Below are positions 1 to 7,810 of a DNA stretch of 37,130 nucleotides, in pieces. Origin of the DNA: Verrucomicrobiales bacterium (GTDB lineage: Bacteria; Verrucomicrobiota; Verrucomicrobiia; Verrucomicrobiales; V1-33); assembly GCA_018003315.1 (NCBI GenBank), contig JAGNEJ010000045.1:1-37130 (forward strand). Reading direction: 5' to 3'. The notes beneath the pieces were generated by a model. That model was not told where the DNA came from. It saw only the letters and a list, made by a program, of their open reading frames with translations, and ran no database searches. Position 1 is the first letter of the stretch, and each line of letters begins with the position of its first letter. Position numbers and translations under genes: made by a program.

Positions 1-260
1 AAGCAGCCCGCGACACCCGGCTCAAGCCGCTGGAGAAGGTGGCGGACATGATCGACAAGCACGGCGAAGGACTGCTCAACTACACTCTGCACCGGATCAC
101 CAACGCCATGAGCGAGGGATTGAACTGCGCCATCCAACTGCTCAAAAGCTGCGCCAAGGGCCTGCCCAACTTTGCGTCACTGCGGGCACGAGTGCTGTTC
201 TTTGAAGGCAAGCTGGAACTGCACCCCGCATGATTACTCCCCACCAATTCCCGAAGAACC
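1..260 (+). mobile_element. Right end of an ISL3-family insertion sequence
   Basis: The transposase C-terminus is followed 7 bp after its stop by 'ccaccaattcccgaagaacc' (241-260). From memory this resembles the right terminal inverted repeat of ISL3-family elements, which on the opposite strand begins with a GGTTCTTCGGGAA-like sequence. The next 8 bases (261-268, 'agtttttt') could be the target duplication usual for the family. The left end is outside the window, so neither repeat can be confirmed here. Confidence 0.55.
3..233 (+). CDS. ISL3-family transposase, C-terminal part (5' end outside window)
   Basis: The frame is open from the window edge to a TGA at 231-233 and encodes the last 76 residues of a DDE transposase. 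The segment 'RITNAMSEGLNCAIQLLKS', followed by 'FASLRARVLFFEGKLELHP', matches the conserved C-terminus of ISL3-family transposases. In that family the glutamate of the 'NAxxEGLN' motif is the third catalytic acidic residue. The start and the first two acidic residues lie outside the window, so completeness and activity cannot be judged. A probable right inverted repeat follows at 241-260. Confidence 0.85.
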   Translation, partial: AARDTRLKPLEKVADMIDKHGEGLLNYTLHRITNAMSEGLNCAIQLLKSCAKGLPNFASLRARVLFFEGKLELHPA

Positions 261-483
261 AGTTTTTTGTAGGCTGCTATAGCGGACGAATCTGCTGAGA
301 TATCCCAGAGAAGGGGTGATTTTATCGGATTTTGGTGTTGATTTGTGCGCGATTTGGCGAAAAACTCACAAGGATGCAACCGTAAAACGAAGTGGGCGGG
401 GAAAGATCGATGTTGGATATTTCCGAGATTGGGGTTCCCCTGGTCGTTGGGCCGGGGGGAACGGGTTGGCGGGACTGTCGGGG

Positions 484-555
484 ATGAGGCTGGAGGACCG
501 TTTGCGGGCAAAGATTCGGGTGAAGGGGTATTCCCTGAAGACGGAGGAGAGCTAC
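484..555 (+). pseudogene. Integron-type tyrosine recombinase remnant (N-terminal fragment)
   Basis: From ATG 484 the frame reads 24 codons resembling the start of integron integrases and related recombinases. 'RLRAKIRVKGYSLKTEESY' corresponds to the N-terminal SAM-like core-binding region, in which a 'hYSxxTExxYxxW' pattern is conserved. Similarity stops after the tyrosine codon at 553-555. The next base begins the left inverted repeat of the IS1634-family element, and the frame then runs into unrelated sequence to a stop at 621. No catalytic R/H/R/Y residues are present, so this is a dead fragment. No attC- or attI-like site was recognised nearby. The assignment rests on a short match and is moderate. 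Confidence 0.5.
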
Positions 556-574
556 CCCGACTTCGCAGATTCGC
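556..574 (+). repeat. Left terminal inverted repeat of the IS1634-family element
   Basis: 'cccgacttcgcagattcgc' pairs with 2669-2687 on the opposite strand at 17 of 19 positions, the two mismatches being adjacent at 566-567. It begins right after the last recognisable codon of the integrase remnant. Confidence 0.7.
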
Positions 575-650
575 CGCCATTTTTGCCAATTTTCGGCCCT
601 TTTCGGTGCTGGAACCCTTGATTTTGCTGGGTTCGATTTCCAAAACGGTT

Positions 651-662
651 TGTAGTGTAGAC
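651..662 (+). repeat. Subterminal direct repeat, copy 1
   Basis: 'tgtagtgtagac' occurs here and again in the same orientation at 2608-2619. Each copy is followed within a few bases by 'ttgcgcc'. The copies lie about 95 bp and 68 bp inside the left and right ends of the IS, so they are internal repeats and not target duplications. They could be transposase-binding sites; this is inference. Confidence 0.6.
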
Positions 663-708
663 CTTGGTGGTTGCGCCGGCGTTTCGATGGCTATCTTTAT
701 CAGCCATC

Positions 709-2577
709 ATGTTCCTGCGTCGCATCAAACGCTTCAAAGATGGCAAAGAACACTTCTACTGGAGTGTTGTCGAACCGATGGATGAGGTAGCCAGCCGAAG
801 GCTGCCCCGAAGGGGTGAGCGCCGTGAGGCGACGCGAAGCAAAACCGACGCTTCCAAGGGAGGCCGCATCGTGCAGCGCCATGTCCTCTATCTCGGCGAA
901 CTCAATGGCCGACAGGAGTTCTCTTGGCGCAAAAGCGTCGCGTTGTTCGGTCAGGATGCCGATGCCCCACAGCAGGTGGCCCTCTTTCCCGAGGAACATG
1001 CTCCGGTGCTGTCCGCTGAAGCCGACGGGTTGCCCATCGTGCGCGTGCGGCTCTCGCAGATGTCACTGCGCAAACCGCGCCAGTGGGGTGCCTGCTGGCT
1101 GGGCTGTGAACTGTGGCGGCAACTCGGACTCGGTGCCTTCTGGCGCGGGCACCTGCCCGCCAGCCGCAAGGGCACCCGCTGGGATCTGGTGCTGCAGACG
1201 CTCGTGCTCTACCGCCTCATCGATCCAGGCAGCGAATGGCGGCTGCACCGGCATTGGTTCGACCACAGCGCCGTGGCCGACCTGCTTGGCAGCGATTTCC
1301 GGCTCGCCGAACAGCATCACCTCTACGCCTGCCACGATCTGCTATTGCGGCACAAGCGTGCCCTCTTCGGTCATCTCACGCAGCGGTGGCGCGATCTCTT
1401 CGATGCCAAATACGAAGTGCTCCTCTACGACCTCACCAGCACCTACTTCGAGAGCGATCCGCCGGAGGACCCGGACGGCCTGCGCCGCTTCGGCTACAGC
1501 CGGGATAAGCGCAGCGACTGCGTGCAGGTGGTCATCGCGCTGATCGTCACACCGGAAGGCTACCCACTTGCCTACGAAGTGCTGCCAGGCAACACGGCGG
1601 ACAAGACCACGCTCAAGGACTTCCTGACAAAGATCGAAGACCAGTATGGCAAGGCCGACCGCATCTGGGTCATGGACCGGGGTATACCCACCGAAGAGGC
1701 GCTCGAACAGATGCGTGGCAGCACTCCGGCGGTGAGCTATCTGGTTGGCACGCCGAAAGGCAAGCTGGCCACGCTGGAGCAGCCGCTGCTCCAGCGCGAC
1801 TGGCAGCAGGCGCGGCCCAGCGTGCGCGTCAAACTTCTGCCCCACCAGGGCGAAACCTACGTGCTGGCCGAAAGCCGCGACCGGGTGATGAAGGAACGCT
1901 CCATGCGCCGCCGGCGTCTGCGCAGATACATCCAGACGCTCAAAGCCATCGCCGAGCGCAAACGTCCCCTGCAGCGCGACGCCATGCACCAAGCCATCGG
2001 AGGTGCGAAGAAAGAGGCCGGGCGCGATGCGCGTTTCGTTCACATTGAAGTCACCCACGCTGGCAAAGGAAGAGGCAAGCGTCAGAGCGCCACGCTGAGC
2101 TATCGGCTCGACCGCGCCAAGCTGCGCGAAGCCTGGCGACGCGAAGGCCGCTACCTGCTGCGCACCAATATGACTGAGACCGATCCCGCGAAGCTGTGGC
2201 AGTTCTACCTCAAGCTTACCGAAGTGGAGCAGGCCTTCAAAGAACTCAAAGGCGACCTCGCAATCCGCCCCATCCACCATCAGCACGACCACCGCATTGA
2301 GGCGCACATCTTCATCAGCTTCCTAGCCTACGCGCTGCAAGTCACGCTCAAAGCGCGGCTCAAAAGGAGCGCCAGCGGGCTGGCGCCAAGGGCGGTGCTG
2401 GAGAAATTCGCCGCCGTGCAGATGCTGGATATGCACCTGCCCACCACCGACGGTCGCGAGATCATCCTGCCACGCCACACCCAGCCCGAGAAGGAACTGC
2501 AACTGTTGCTGGATCAACTCAAGCTCACGCTGCCGGACCAGCCGCCGCCGAGGATCACCGCCGCGCCACCGAGATGA
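709..2577 (+). CDS. IS1634-family transposase
   Basis: A 622-residue DDE transposase that would catalyse cut-and-paste movement of the surrounding element. The ATG at 709 is chosen because the protein then begins 'MFLRRIKRFKDGKEHFYWSV', the usual start of the family; a TTG 45 bp upstream is less likely. Probable catalytic residues are D241 in 'LLYDLTSTYFES', D323 in 'WVMDRGIPTEE' and E507 in 'TEVEQAFKELKG', with 'IEAHIFISFLAYAL' following as in IS4-superfamily proteins. The reading frame is intact. A basic stretch at about residues 26-47 ('SRRLPRRGERREATRSK' plus flanks) interrupts the usual join between 'YWSVVE' and 'RIVQRHVLYLGE'. It is encoded by a hairpin-rich insert at 792-840. Activity is therefore uncertain. 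Confidence 0.92.
   Translation: MFLRRIKRFKDGKEHFYWSVVEPMDEVASRRLPRRGERREATRSKTDASKGGRIVQRHVLYLGELNGRQEFSWRKSVALFGQDADAPQQVALFPEEHAPVLSAEADGLPIVRVRLSQMSLRKPRQWGACWLGCELWRQLGLGAFWRGHLPASRKGTRWDLVLQTLVLYRLIDPGSEWRLHRHWFDHSAVADLLGSDFRLAEQHHLYACHDLLLRHKRALFGHLTQRWRDLFDAKYEVLLYDLTSTYFESDPPEDPDGLRRFGYSRDKRSDCVQVVIALIVTPEGYPLAYEVLPGNTADKTTLKDFLTKIEDQYGKADRIWVMDRGIPTEEALEQMRGSTPAVSYLVGTPKGKLATLEQPLLQRDWQQARPSVRVKLLPHQGETYVLAESRDRVMKERSMRRRRLRRYIQTLKAIAERKRPLQRDAMHQAIGGAKKEAGRDARFVHIEVTHAGKGRGKRQSATLSYRLDRAKLREAWRREGRYLLRTNMTETDPAKLWQFYLKLTEVEQAFKELKGDLAIRPIHHQHDHRIEAHIFISFLAYALQVTLKARLKRSASGLAPRAVLEKFAAVQMLDMHLPTTDGREIILPRHTQPEKELQLLLDQLKLTLPDQPPPRITAAPPR
792..840 (+). repeat. Cluster of mini-hairpins inserted in frame in the transposase gene
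   Basis: Consecutive small inverted repeats lie end to end: cagcc-gaa-ggctg (792-804), cccc-gaa-gggg (805-815), cgcc-gtga-ggcg (820-831) and gc-gaa-gc (834-840). Three loops are GAA and one is GTGA, a GNRA-type tetraloop. The segment keeps the reading frame and encodes an Arg-rich peptide absent from the usual family pattern at this place. It looks like a short palindromic repeat that landed in the gene. Confidence 0.6.
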
Positions 2578-2607
2578 GGGGTTGCGCCTGCACGAAATCG
2601 CCGTCGG

Positions 2608-2619
2608 TGTAGTGTAGAC
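2608..2619 (+). repeat. Subterminal direct repeat, copy 2
   Basis: A second copy of 'tgtagtgtagac', identical to 651-662 and in the same orientation, 31 bp after the transposase stop and 68 bp inside the right end of the IS. Confidence 0.6.
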
Positions 2620-2668
2620 TTGCGCCTCCCGAGCCCGCGCAGGCCCGATAAAACCTCAATCGACCCTC

Positions 2669-2687
2669 GCGAATCCACGAAGTCGGG
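2669..2687 (-). repeat. Right terminal inverted repeat of the IS1634-family element
   Basis: 'gcgaatccacgaagtcggg' is the reverse-complement partner of 556-574 with two adjacent mismatches. It defines the right boundary of the element about 110 bp after the transposase stop. Confidence 0.7.
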
Positions 2688-2976
2688 TTAGGGTCATGCG
2701 CAGAGACGTGGTACGTCATCGCGCATTCGCATCAGCCTCATCAGTGGCCCAACGTTGACCACCGTCAACCAGTGCGGCTCGCGTCGCATTATGGTTGCAT
2801 GCAACGCAGCCTGCCATGCCTGATCTGGAAATTTCCAATGAAATCGCGCTTCACGGTTCAGCCGCTCCATGCCGCTGCAGTTCTGAAACGCAAAGCTCCG
2901 CCTGGAAGGGGTCATCCGGACTGAACCGCAGGGGCGGAGACATTGGCACGGCAACCATCATCCCATCACAATACGC
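2688..2976. other. Intergenic region between the IS element and the DUF1800 gene, with two palindromes
   Basis: No gene is supported in these 289 bases. Two palindromes stand out: GTTGAC-CACC-GTCAAC at 2754-2769 (6-bp stem, 4-base loop) and GTTGCATGCAAC at 2794-2805 (perfect 12-bp palindrome). Both begin with GTTG and end with CAAC, so they could be related operator sites for the downstream DUF1800-DUF1501 genes. A small open frame on the - strand (2694-2954) has no recognisable similarity and is not called. No continuation of the integrase fragment was found after the IS. Confidence 0.4.
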
Positions 2977-5900
2977 ATGAGACACTCTATGATCATCCGA
3001 AGGCATTTGCTGCTGACCGGCGCGTTACTGGCCATGTGCGGTGGGGGCGGCAGCCTGGCGGCGGCTCCTGAGCAGGAACTGGAGTCGCGCGTCAAACAGA
3101 CGACCGACGAACTGACAAAGATCGACAAAACCGTGGCGGCAGCTCGGACCGCGCTGCTTGCGGCCCGGGAAAGCCTCGACACGGCGCGATTCAATTCAGC
3201 CGCTTTCAACGCACGGCTTTCCGCCAAGGAACTGGCGGCTGCCAGGGAAAAACTGGAGAAGGCCGCACCCGATCAGAAAACGGATGCCCAGGAGGTTTGC
3301 GAACTGGCTCAGGAACTGGACGGGCAAAGGCAGGCCGCTTTTGGTGAAGCACAGAAACTGTTGCCGCAGCGGGAAACGGAGGAAAAGGCTGCCCTCGAGA
3401 AATATGCAGCGGTTCTGGCCGTTGCGGAAGAGGCTGCCGGGCAGATGAAGGATCTGGTGCGCCACAACGAAGACGATGCGGAGGCAAAGCTGAAGGATTC
3501 AAAGCTGGCAACCGAAAAGGCGGCGATTGCCAAGGCGGATGCGGAGCAAAAAGCCGTGGCAAATGCTGCGATTGTCAAAACGTTAGGCGCAGTGGCGGCG
3601 GCGGACAAGGCGCTGGTGCAGACAGCCACCGCCCTGAAGCAGGCCACGGACAACGACCGGCCGCAGAAGACCAAGGAGGCGGAGAATGCCGCGAAGGCGT
3701 TCCTGATGGCCCTGCACACGGCGGTGGAGCACTTGCCGGCGCTGCAAGCAGATAAAACGAAGGCCGCGGGTTTGATGGGGCTGCAGGCGTCGTTTTCCGA
3801 TGCCGATGGCAACCTGGAGAAAGCCAGTGCGGCGCTCCAGAAGGCAAAGAAAAATGCCGAGGAGAAATCTGCGACCGTGAAGCAAACGGAGGATCGCATC
3901 AAGGCGGCCCGGGAAGGGATGGAAAAACGCATTGCGAAGATTCGGGCCGGAAAGGATCTTGGACGGGAGGAGGAAGCGCTGAAGCGCGCCCAGGCCGCGA
4001 AGATCGCAGCGGAACAGGCGCTGCCGGCAAAAACCGCCGATGCTGACAAGGCTCAGCAGGCACAGGCTGCCGCGATGCAGGCAGCGGTGCAGGCCCTGGT
4101 GCTGGCACCCGATCCAGCCAAGGCTCTGGCCGATGACAAGGCTGCGGTGGCAAAGGCCGTGGCGGACAGGGAAGCCGAACTCAAAAAGGAAAACGAAGCC
4201 CTGGTTCAGGCGGCGGGCGAGGCGCAAAAAGCCGCTGACAAGGCCCGGGCAGACTGGGCTGCGGCAGACAAGGCGACGTCCGGACGGATCGCTGCACGGG
4301 AGGCTTTGCTCAAGGTGATGCGCCAGCGGTTTCTCCGCGACATCCGCGCCGCCTACGACGAGCGCACTCCGCATGAAGCTGCCCTGGCCGCTGCGAACAA
4401 GGAACTGCAAGCCAAAATCACGGCGTGCAACCAGACCGGCGACGTGCTCAAGAAGGCGAAAGAGCATCTGGCCAATGTGGAAAAGGGTGTCGCAGCAACG
4501 GCAACCACCGTGACAAACGCAGCAAAGGACAAGGCTGCCGCCGAAAAACTGGCGCAGGAGAAGACCGCTGCCAAAACGGCTGCCGAACAGAAAGCGGCAG
4601 AGACGCTTGCGGCGGCCAAAACCGCGAAGGACAACGCAGCGGCGGCACCGGTCGAAGGCAAGGCCGCGGCGGAGGCGCAGGCAAAGGACCGCGAAGCAGC
4701 GGCGCAGGCTGCCGCCGGAAAAGCAGGGGAGGCAGCCGCTGCGGAAAAATCTGCTGCGGCCGCATTGGAGAAATGCGCAGCGGCGCTGAGTGCCGCCGAA
4801 AAGCGCGCCGCGGAGTCCGCCCGTTCCGCCAAGGAGACTGGACAGAAAGCCGCCACCGCGCAGGCCGCCGTGGACAAAGCGGCCGCGGAGCGGAATGCCA
4901 TCGAACAGAAGATGGCAGGACAGCGCAAGGACATCGAAGCCGCATCGATCCGGGTGGCAGAGGCGCAGGCGCAGGCGCAAGGCGGACTCAGCCTGCTTCC
5001 GGCAACGGAATGGGATCTTGCCAAAGCACGACACCTCTTGATGCGGGCCGGCTTCGGCGGCACCCCCGACGAGGTCGCCAAACTGCACGCGCTGGGATTG
5101 CACGGCGCCGTGCGGTATCTCGTGGACTTCAAGAAACAGCCCGCATCAGCGGCCGTGTTCGCCCCGCATTCCAAGGAACAGCCGCTCCCTTATGAGACGG
5201 CGCTTTCCGGCGAAGCTCAGCGGCTGCTGCGACAGCAACGAGCGGAGGAGGATCGTCAGCAGCTGCAAAGCATGCGCGTCTGGTGGCTGCGGCGGATGAT
5301 CGAGTCCCCCCGCCCGCTTGAGGAAAAGCTCACCCTGTTCTGGCACGGGCAAATTCCGGTGCAGTACAGCACCGTGGGGGACAGCTATTACATGTATCTG
5401 CAGAACCAGATGTTCCGGGCCAATGCTGCCGGGAATTTCGGCACGCTCCTCTACGGTGTCGCCCACGACGCAGCGATGCTCAAGTATTTGAACAACGACA
5501 CCAACGTCAAAGGCCGGGCCAACGAGAATCTGGCCCGCGAGATCATGGAACTCTTCAGCATGGGCCGCGACCAGGGCTACACGGAAAACGACATCCGTCA
5601 GGGCGCACGGGCTCTGACTGGCTATACCTACAATGCGGCGAATGGGCAGTTCCGCTTCCTCTCCGACCGGCACGATACGGAACCCAAGACGATCTTTGGA
5701 AAGACCGGCGGCTACAGCGGCGACGATTTCGTGCGCCTGATTCTCGAAACGCCCCATCCGGCGAAGTTCATCGCCCGGCAGTTGTTCACCTTTTTTGCAC
5801 ATGACGATCCGTCGCCCGACACCGTGGAAGCGCTGGCCACGGTGCTGCGGGCCAACAATTACGACATCGCTCCGATGCTGGAGAACCTGTTTCTTTCCGG

Positions 5901-6411
5901 GGAATTTTACAGTGCGCGCACCATGGGCACGGAAGTGAAGAGCCCGGTGCAGTTGCTGGTGGGGCTGCACCGCGATCTGGGCCTGAAAGACGCGGACTTC
6001 GCCTACCTCGCCAACGCGCTGCGCGACATGGGCCAGGATTTGTTCGAGCCGCCGAGCGTTTTCGGCTGGCAGCCGGGACGCTCCTGGATCACCACCAGCC
6101 GCATTTTGGGTCGCTATAACGTGGTGGCGGAAGTGCTCGAAAAGAGACCGCGCGCCGGAAGAACCGGCGTGGATGTGGTCGGCGGACTGCTGGCCGGAAA
6201 AACCTTCAAGACTCATGACGAAGTGGTGGACTACCTGGTCAGGAGTCTCTGGGTGGTGCCCCTGCCGGATGCCAAACGGCAGGCCTTGGTCGAGTTTCTC
6301 AAGCCGCTGCCCGAACCGGCGCAATGGTCCTCAAACGCCGCTGCGGCCAATGCCCGCCTGACACGCCTCTTGTCCATGCTCCTGTGCGCTCCGGAATCAC
6401 AGTTGGGCTGA
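2977..6411 (+). CDS. Exported DUF1800 protein with long N-terminal coiled coil
   Basis: A 1144-residue protein. It has a hydrophobic signal-like N-terminus (about residues 5-30, ending 'GGGGSLAAA'), then about 640 residues very rich in Ala, Lys and Glu (about 30-670) that look like continuous helical coiled coil, then a DUF1800 domain (about 675-1140). DUF1800 is shown by 'ARHLLMRAGFGGTPDEV', 'EKLTLFWHGQIPV', 'NENLAREIMELFSMG' and 'DIRQGARALTGYTY'. The domain has no settled biochemical function, but in Planctomycetota and Verrucomicrobiota it is usually paired with a DUF1501 gene, as here 72 bp downstream. Typical DUF1800 proteins are roughly 450-600 residues, so the coiled coil about doubles the size; it could span the periplasm or hold an assembly. 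ATG 2989 in the same frame is an equally plausible start, and no clear ribosome-binding site separates the two. Confidence 0.88.
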   Translation: MRHSMIIRRHLLLTGALLAMCGGGGSLAAAPEQELESRVKQTTDELTKIDKTVAAARTALLAARESLDTARFNSAAFNARLSAKELAAAREKLEKAAPDQKTDAQEVCELAQELDGQRQAAFGEAQKLLPQRETEEKAALEKYAAVLAVAEEAAGQMKDLVRHNEDDAEAKLKDSKLATEKAAIAKADAEQKAVANAAIVKTLGAVAAADKALVQTATALKQATDNDRPQKTKEAENAAKAFLMALHTAVEHLPALQADKTKAAGLMGLQASFSDADGNLEKASAALQKAKKNAEEKSATVKQTEDRIKAAREGMEKRIAKIRAGKDLGREEEALKRAQAAKIAAEQALPAKTADADKAQQAQAAAMQAAVQALVLAPDPAKALADDKAAVAKAVADREAELKKENEALVQAAGEAQKAADKARADWAAADKATSGRIAAREALLKVMRQRFLRDIRAAYDERTPHEAALAAANKELQAKITACNQTGDVLKKAKEHLANVEKGVAATATTVTNAAKDKAAAEKLAQEKTAAKTAAEQKAAETLAAAKTAKDNAAAAPVEGKAAAEAQAKDREAAAQAAAGKAGEAAAAEKSAAAALEKCAAALSAAEKRAAESARSAKETGQKAATAQAAVDKAAAERNAIEQKMAGQRKDIEAASIRVAEAQAQAQGGLSLLPATEWDLAKARHLLMRAGFGGTPDEVAKLHALGLHGAVRYLVDFKKQPASAAVFAPHSKEQPLPYETALSGEAQRLLRQQRAEEDRQQLQSMRVWWLRRMIESPRPLEEKLTLFWHGQIPVQYSTVGDSYYMYLQNQMFRANAAGNFGTLLYGVAHDAAMLKYLNNDTNVKGRANENLAREIMELFSMGRDQGYTENDIRQGARALTGYTYNAANGQFRFLSDRHDTEPKTIFGKTGGYSGDDFVRLILETPHPAKFIARQLFTFFAHDDPSPDTVEALATVLRANNYDIAPMLENLFLSGEFYSARTMGTEVKSPVQLLVGLHRDLGLKDADFAYLANALRDMGQDLFEPPSVFGWQPGRSWITTSRILGRYNVVAEVLEKRPRAGRTGVDVVGGLLAGKTFKTHDEVVDYLVRSLWVVPLPDAKRQALVEFLKPLPEPAQWSSNAAAANARLTRLLSMLLCAPESQLG

Positions 6412-6469
6412 CGCTTCTGCCAAACACCCTGACATTGCTGCATTCACCAATCAACCTAACATTCAGATC

Positions 6470-6474
6470 GGAGG
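6470..6474 (+). promoter_or_regulatory. Canonical Shine-Dalgarno of the DUF1501 gene
   Basis: 'ggagg' lies 9 bases upstream of ATG 6484. It is the only clear consensus ribosome-binding site I see before any gene in the window, and it fixes the start of the DUF1501 protein. Confidence 0.65.
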
Positions 6475-6483
6475 ATCCAAACC

Positions 6484-7770
6484 ATGAACATTCACGGAAT
6501 TGCAACACGGCGGGATTTCCTGACCCGCGGACTCGGACTCGTCGGCATCGGTTCAGTGCTGCCGAACTTTCTGGTGCACACTGCCCTGGCGGGACCTCAG
6601 GCCAAGGGAGGGGGGCATCGCATCCTGGTGCTCATCGAAATGAGCGGCGGAAATGACGGCCCGAGCGCCCTCGTTCCATACGCCATGGACAACTACCACC
6701 GACTCCGCAAGGCGACGCGCATCAACGAACAGCAGGTGATCCGGCTCAACGATGAAGTCGGGCTCAATCCAAATTTGCGACCGTTCAAGGAACTGCTCGA
6801 CCAGGGGAAATTCGCAGCGGTGCCCGGCGTCGGCTACCCCAATCCCAACTACAGCCACGAACAAGCCATGTTCATCTGGCACACCGGCGATCCCACCAAG
6901 CGCCTGGACGTGAATGATCCGGGCGGCGGCACCGGCGGCAGCGGGCGATCCGAGGGTGTTGGCTGGGTTGGCCGCTATGCAGATGCCGCATTCAAGGACA
7001 AGGGGGACATCCAGCCCACCATTGCCGTCGGCAGCACTGGCAGCCGGTTCTGGGCGATGCAGGCGCGTGACCGTCAATGTCTGAACATCGACAATCCGGA
7101 GGCGTTCGGTTTCCGCTACGGACAGAGTGATCCTTTATATCGAAGCATCAATGCGGAGGAGGCCGCGAGGTCCAGCAGCATCGACGACCTGGAATACATC
7201 ACCCGCACAGTGATGCAGGCCAACGCCACCAGCCAGAGTGTGATGGAGGCCGCCAAGCAGGCCAAGGAAAACACCGCAAACTATCCCAATACAGGACTGG
7301 GCCGGTCCCTGCGCACCGTGGGTGCCCTGATCGGCGGCGGCTTGAGTGCGCGCGTTTACTTCGTGCGCCAGGGCGGCTACGACACCCACGCCGGCCAGCG
7401 GGCGCATCACGACAATCTGCTGACCGACCTGTCAGGATCCATTGCCGCCTTTCATCGCGACATGACCCGGCAGGGCAACGCCGACCGCGCACTCGTCATG
7501 ACCTTCAGTGAATTCGGACGGACTGTCGCGGAGAACAACAGCCAGGGGACCGACCATGGTTCCGCCACTCCGATGTTCCTCGTCGGCAACGGCGTCAAGG
7601 CCGGCGTGCATGGCAACCATCCGAGCTATGAACATTTCAATCCGCAGGGCCACTTTATCCCGACTCACGACTTCCGCAGTGTCTATGCGTCCGTGCTGGA
7701 AAAATGGCTGGACGTTCCGGCCGAACCAATCCTGGGCGGCAAATTTGCCCCGCTCGACTGCATCGCCTGA
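6484..7770 (+). CDS. DUF1501 family protein, Tat-exported
   Basis: A 428-residue protein of the DUF1501 family, which has an alkaline phosphatase/sulfatase-like fold but no established substrate. It begins with a twin-arginine type signal ('TRRDFLTRGLGLVGIGSVLP', residues 8-27), suggesting folded export. Family hallmarks are 'RILVLIEMSGGNDG' near residue 46, 'GGYDTHAGQRAHHDNL' near 298-313 and 'MTFSEFGRTVAENNSQGTDHG' near 340-360. The length is normal. It follows the DUF1800 gene by 72 bp on the same strand, the usual partner arrangement in this phylum, and the two products probably act together outside the cytoplasm. A strong ribosome-binding site may give it higher translation than its neighbours. 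Confidence 0.92.
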   Translation: MNIHGIATRRDFLTRGLGLVGIGSVLPNFLVHTALAGPQAKGGGHRILVLIEMSGGNDGPSALVPYAMDNYHRLRKATRINEQQVIRLNDEVGLNPNLRPFKELLDQGKFAAVPGVGYPNPNYSHEQAMFIWHTGDPTKRLDVNDPGGGTGGSGRSEGVGWVGRYADAAFKDKGDIQPTIAVGSTGSRFWAMQARDRQCLNIDNPEAFGFRYGQSDPLYRSINAEEAARSSSIDDLEYITRTVMQANATSQSVMEAAKQAKENTANYPNTGLGRSLRTVGALIGGGLSARVYFVRQGGYDTHAGQRAHHDNLLTDLSGSIAAFHRDMTRQGNADRALVMTFSEFGRTVAENNSQGTDHGSATPMFLVGNGVKAGVHGNHPSYEHFNPQGHFIPTHDFRSVYASVLEKWLDVPAEPILGGKFAPLDCIA

Positions 7771-7810
7771 ACTTGACCGGACCCAGGGCTGGCGTGTAAA
7801 CAGACCCGCC

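Larger units (their letters stand above)
556..2687 (+). mobile_element. IS1634-family insertion sequence, about 2.1 kb
   Basis: One long transposase gene (709-2577) is flanked by imperfect inverted repeats. The left repeat is 'cccgacttcgcagattcgc' at 556-574 and the right is 'gcgaatccacgaagtcggg' at 2669-2687; they match at 17 of 19 positions when one is reverse-complemented. The length and single-gene layout suit the IS1634 family of the IS4 superfamily. I see no matching 5-6 bp target duplication at the ends, so flanking DNA may have been rearranged after insertion. A 12-bp direct repeat sits inside each end (651-662 and 2608-2619). Confidence 0.7.

Noticed and set aside
651..2619. The 'tgtagtgtagac' repeats as a target-site duplication of the IS
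   Set aside because: Better inverted repeats lie outside both copies (556-574 and 2669-2687), which makes the direct repeats internal to the element.
2694..2954. 86-codon - strand frame downstream of the IS
   Set aside because: It has no recognisable similarity, and its region contains palindromes better read as regulatory DNA.
3583..5103. 506-codon open frame on the - strand opposite the coiled-coil part of the DUF1800 gene
   Set aside because: It is Cys/Arg/Leu-rich with no recognisable domain. Long antisense frames arise from the repetitive Ala/Lys codon use of the real gene.
7508..7810. Upstream extension of the purine nucleoside phosphorylase frame
   Set aside because: It overlaps the DUF1501 coding region in another frame and encodes nothing like the family. 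ATG 7811 fits the homology.
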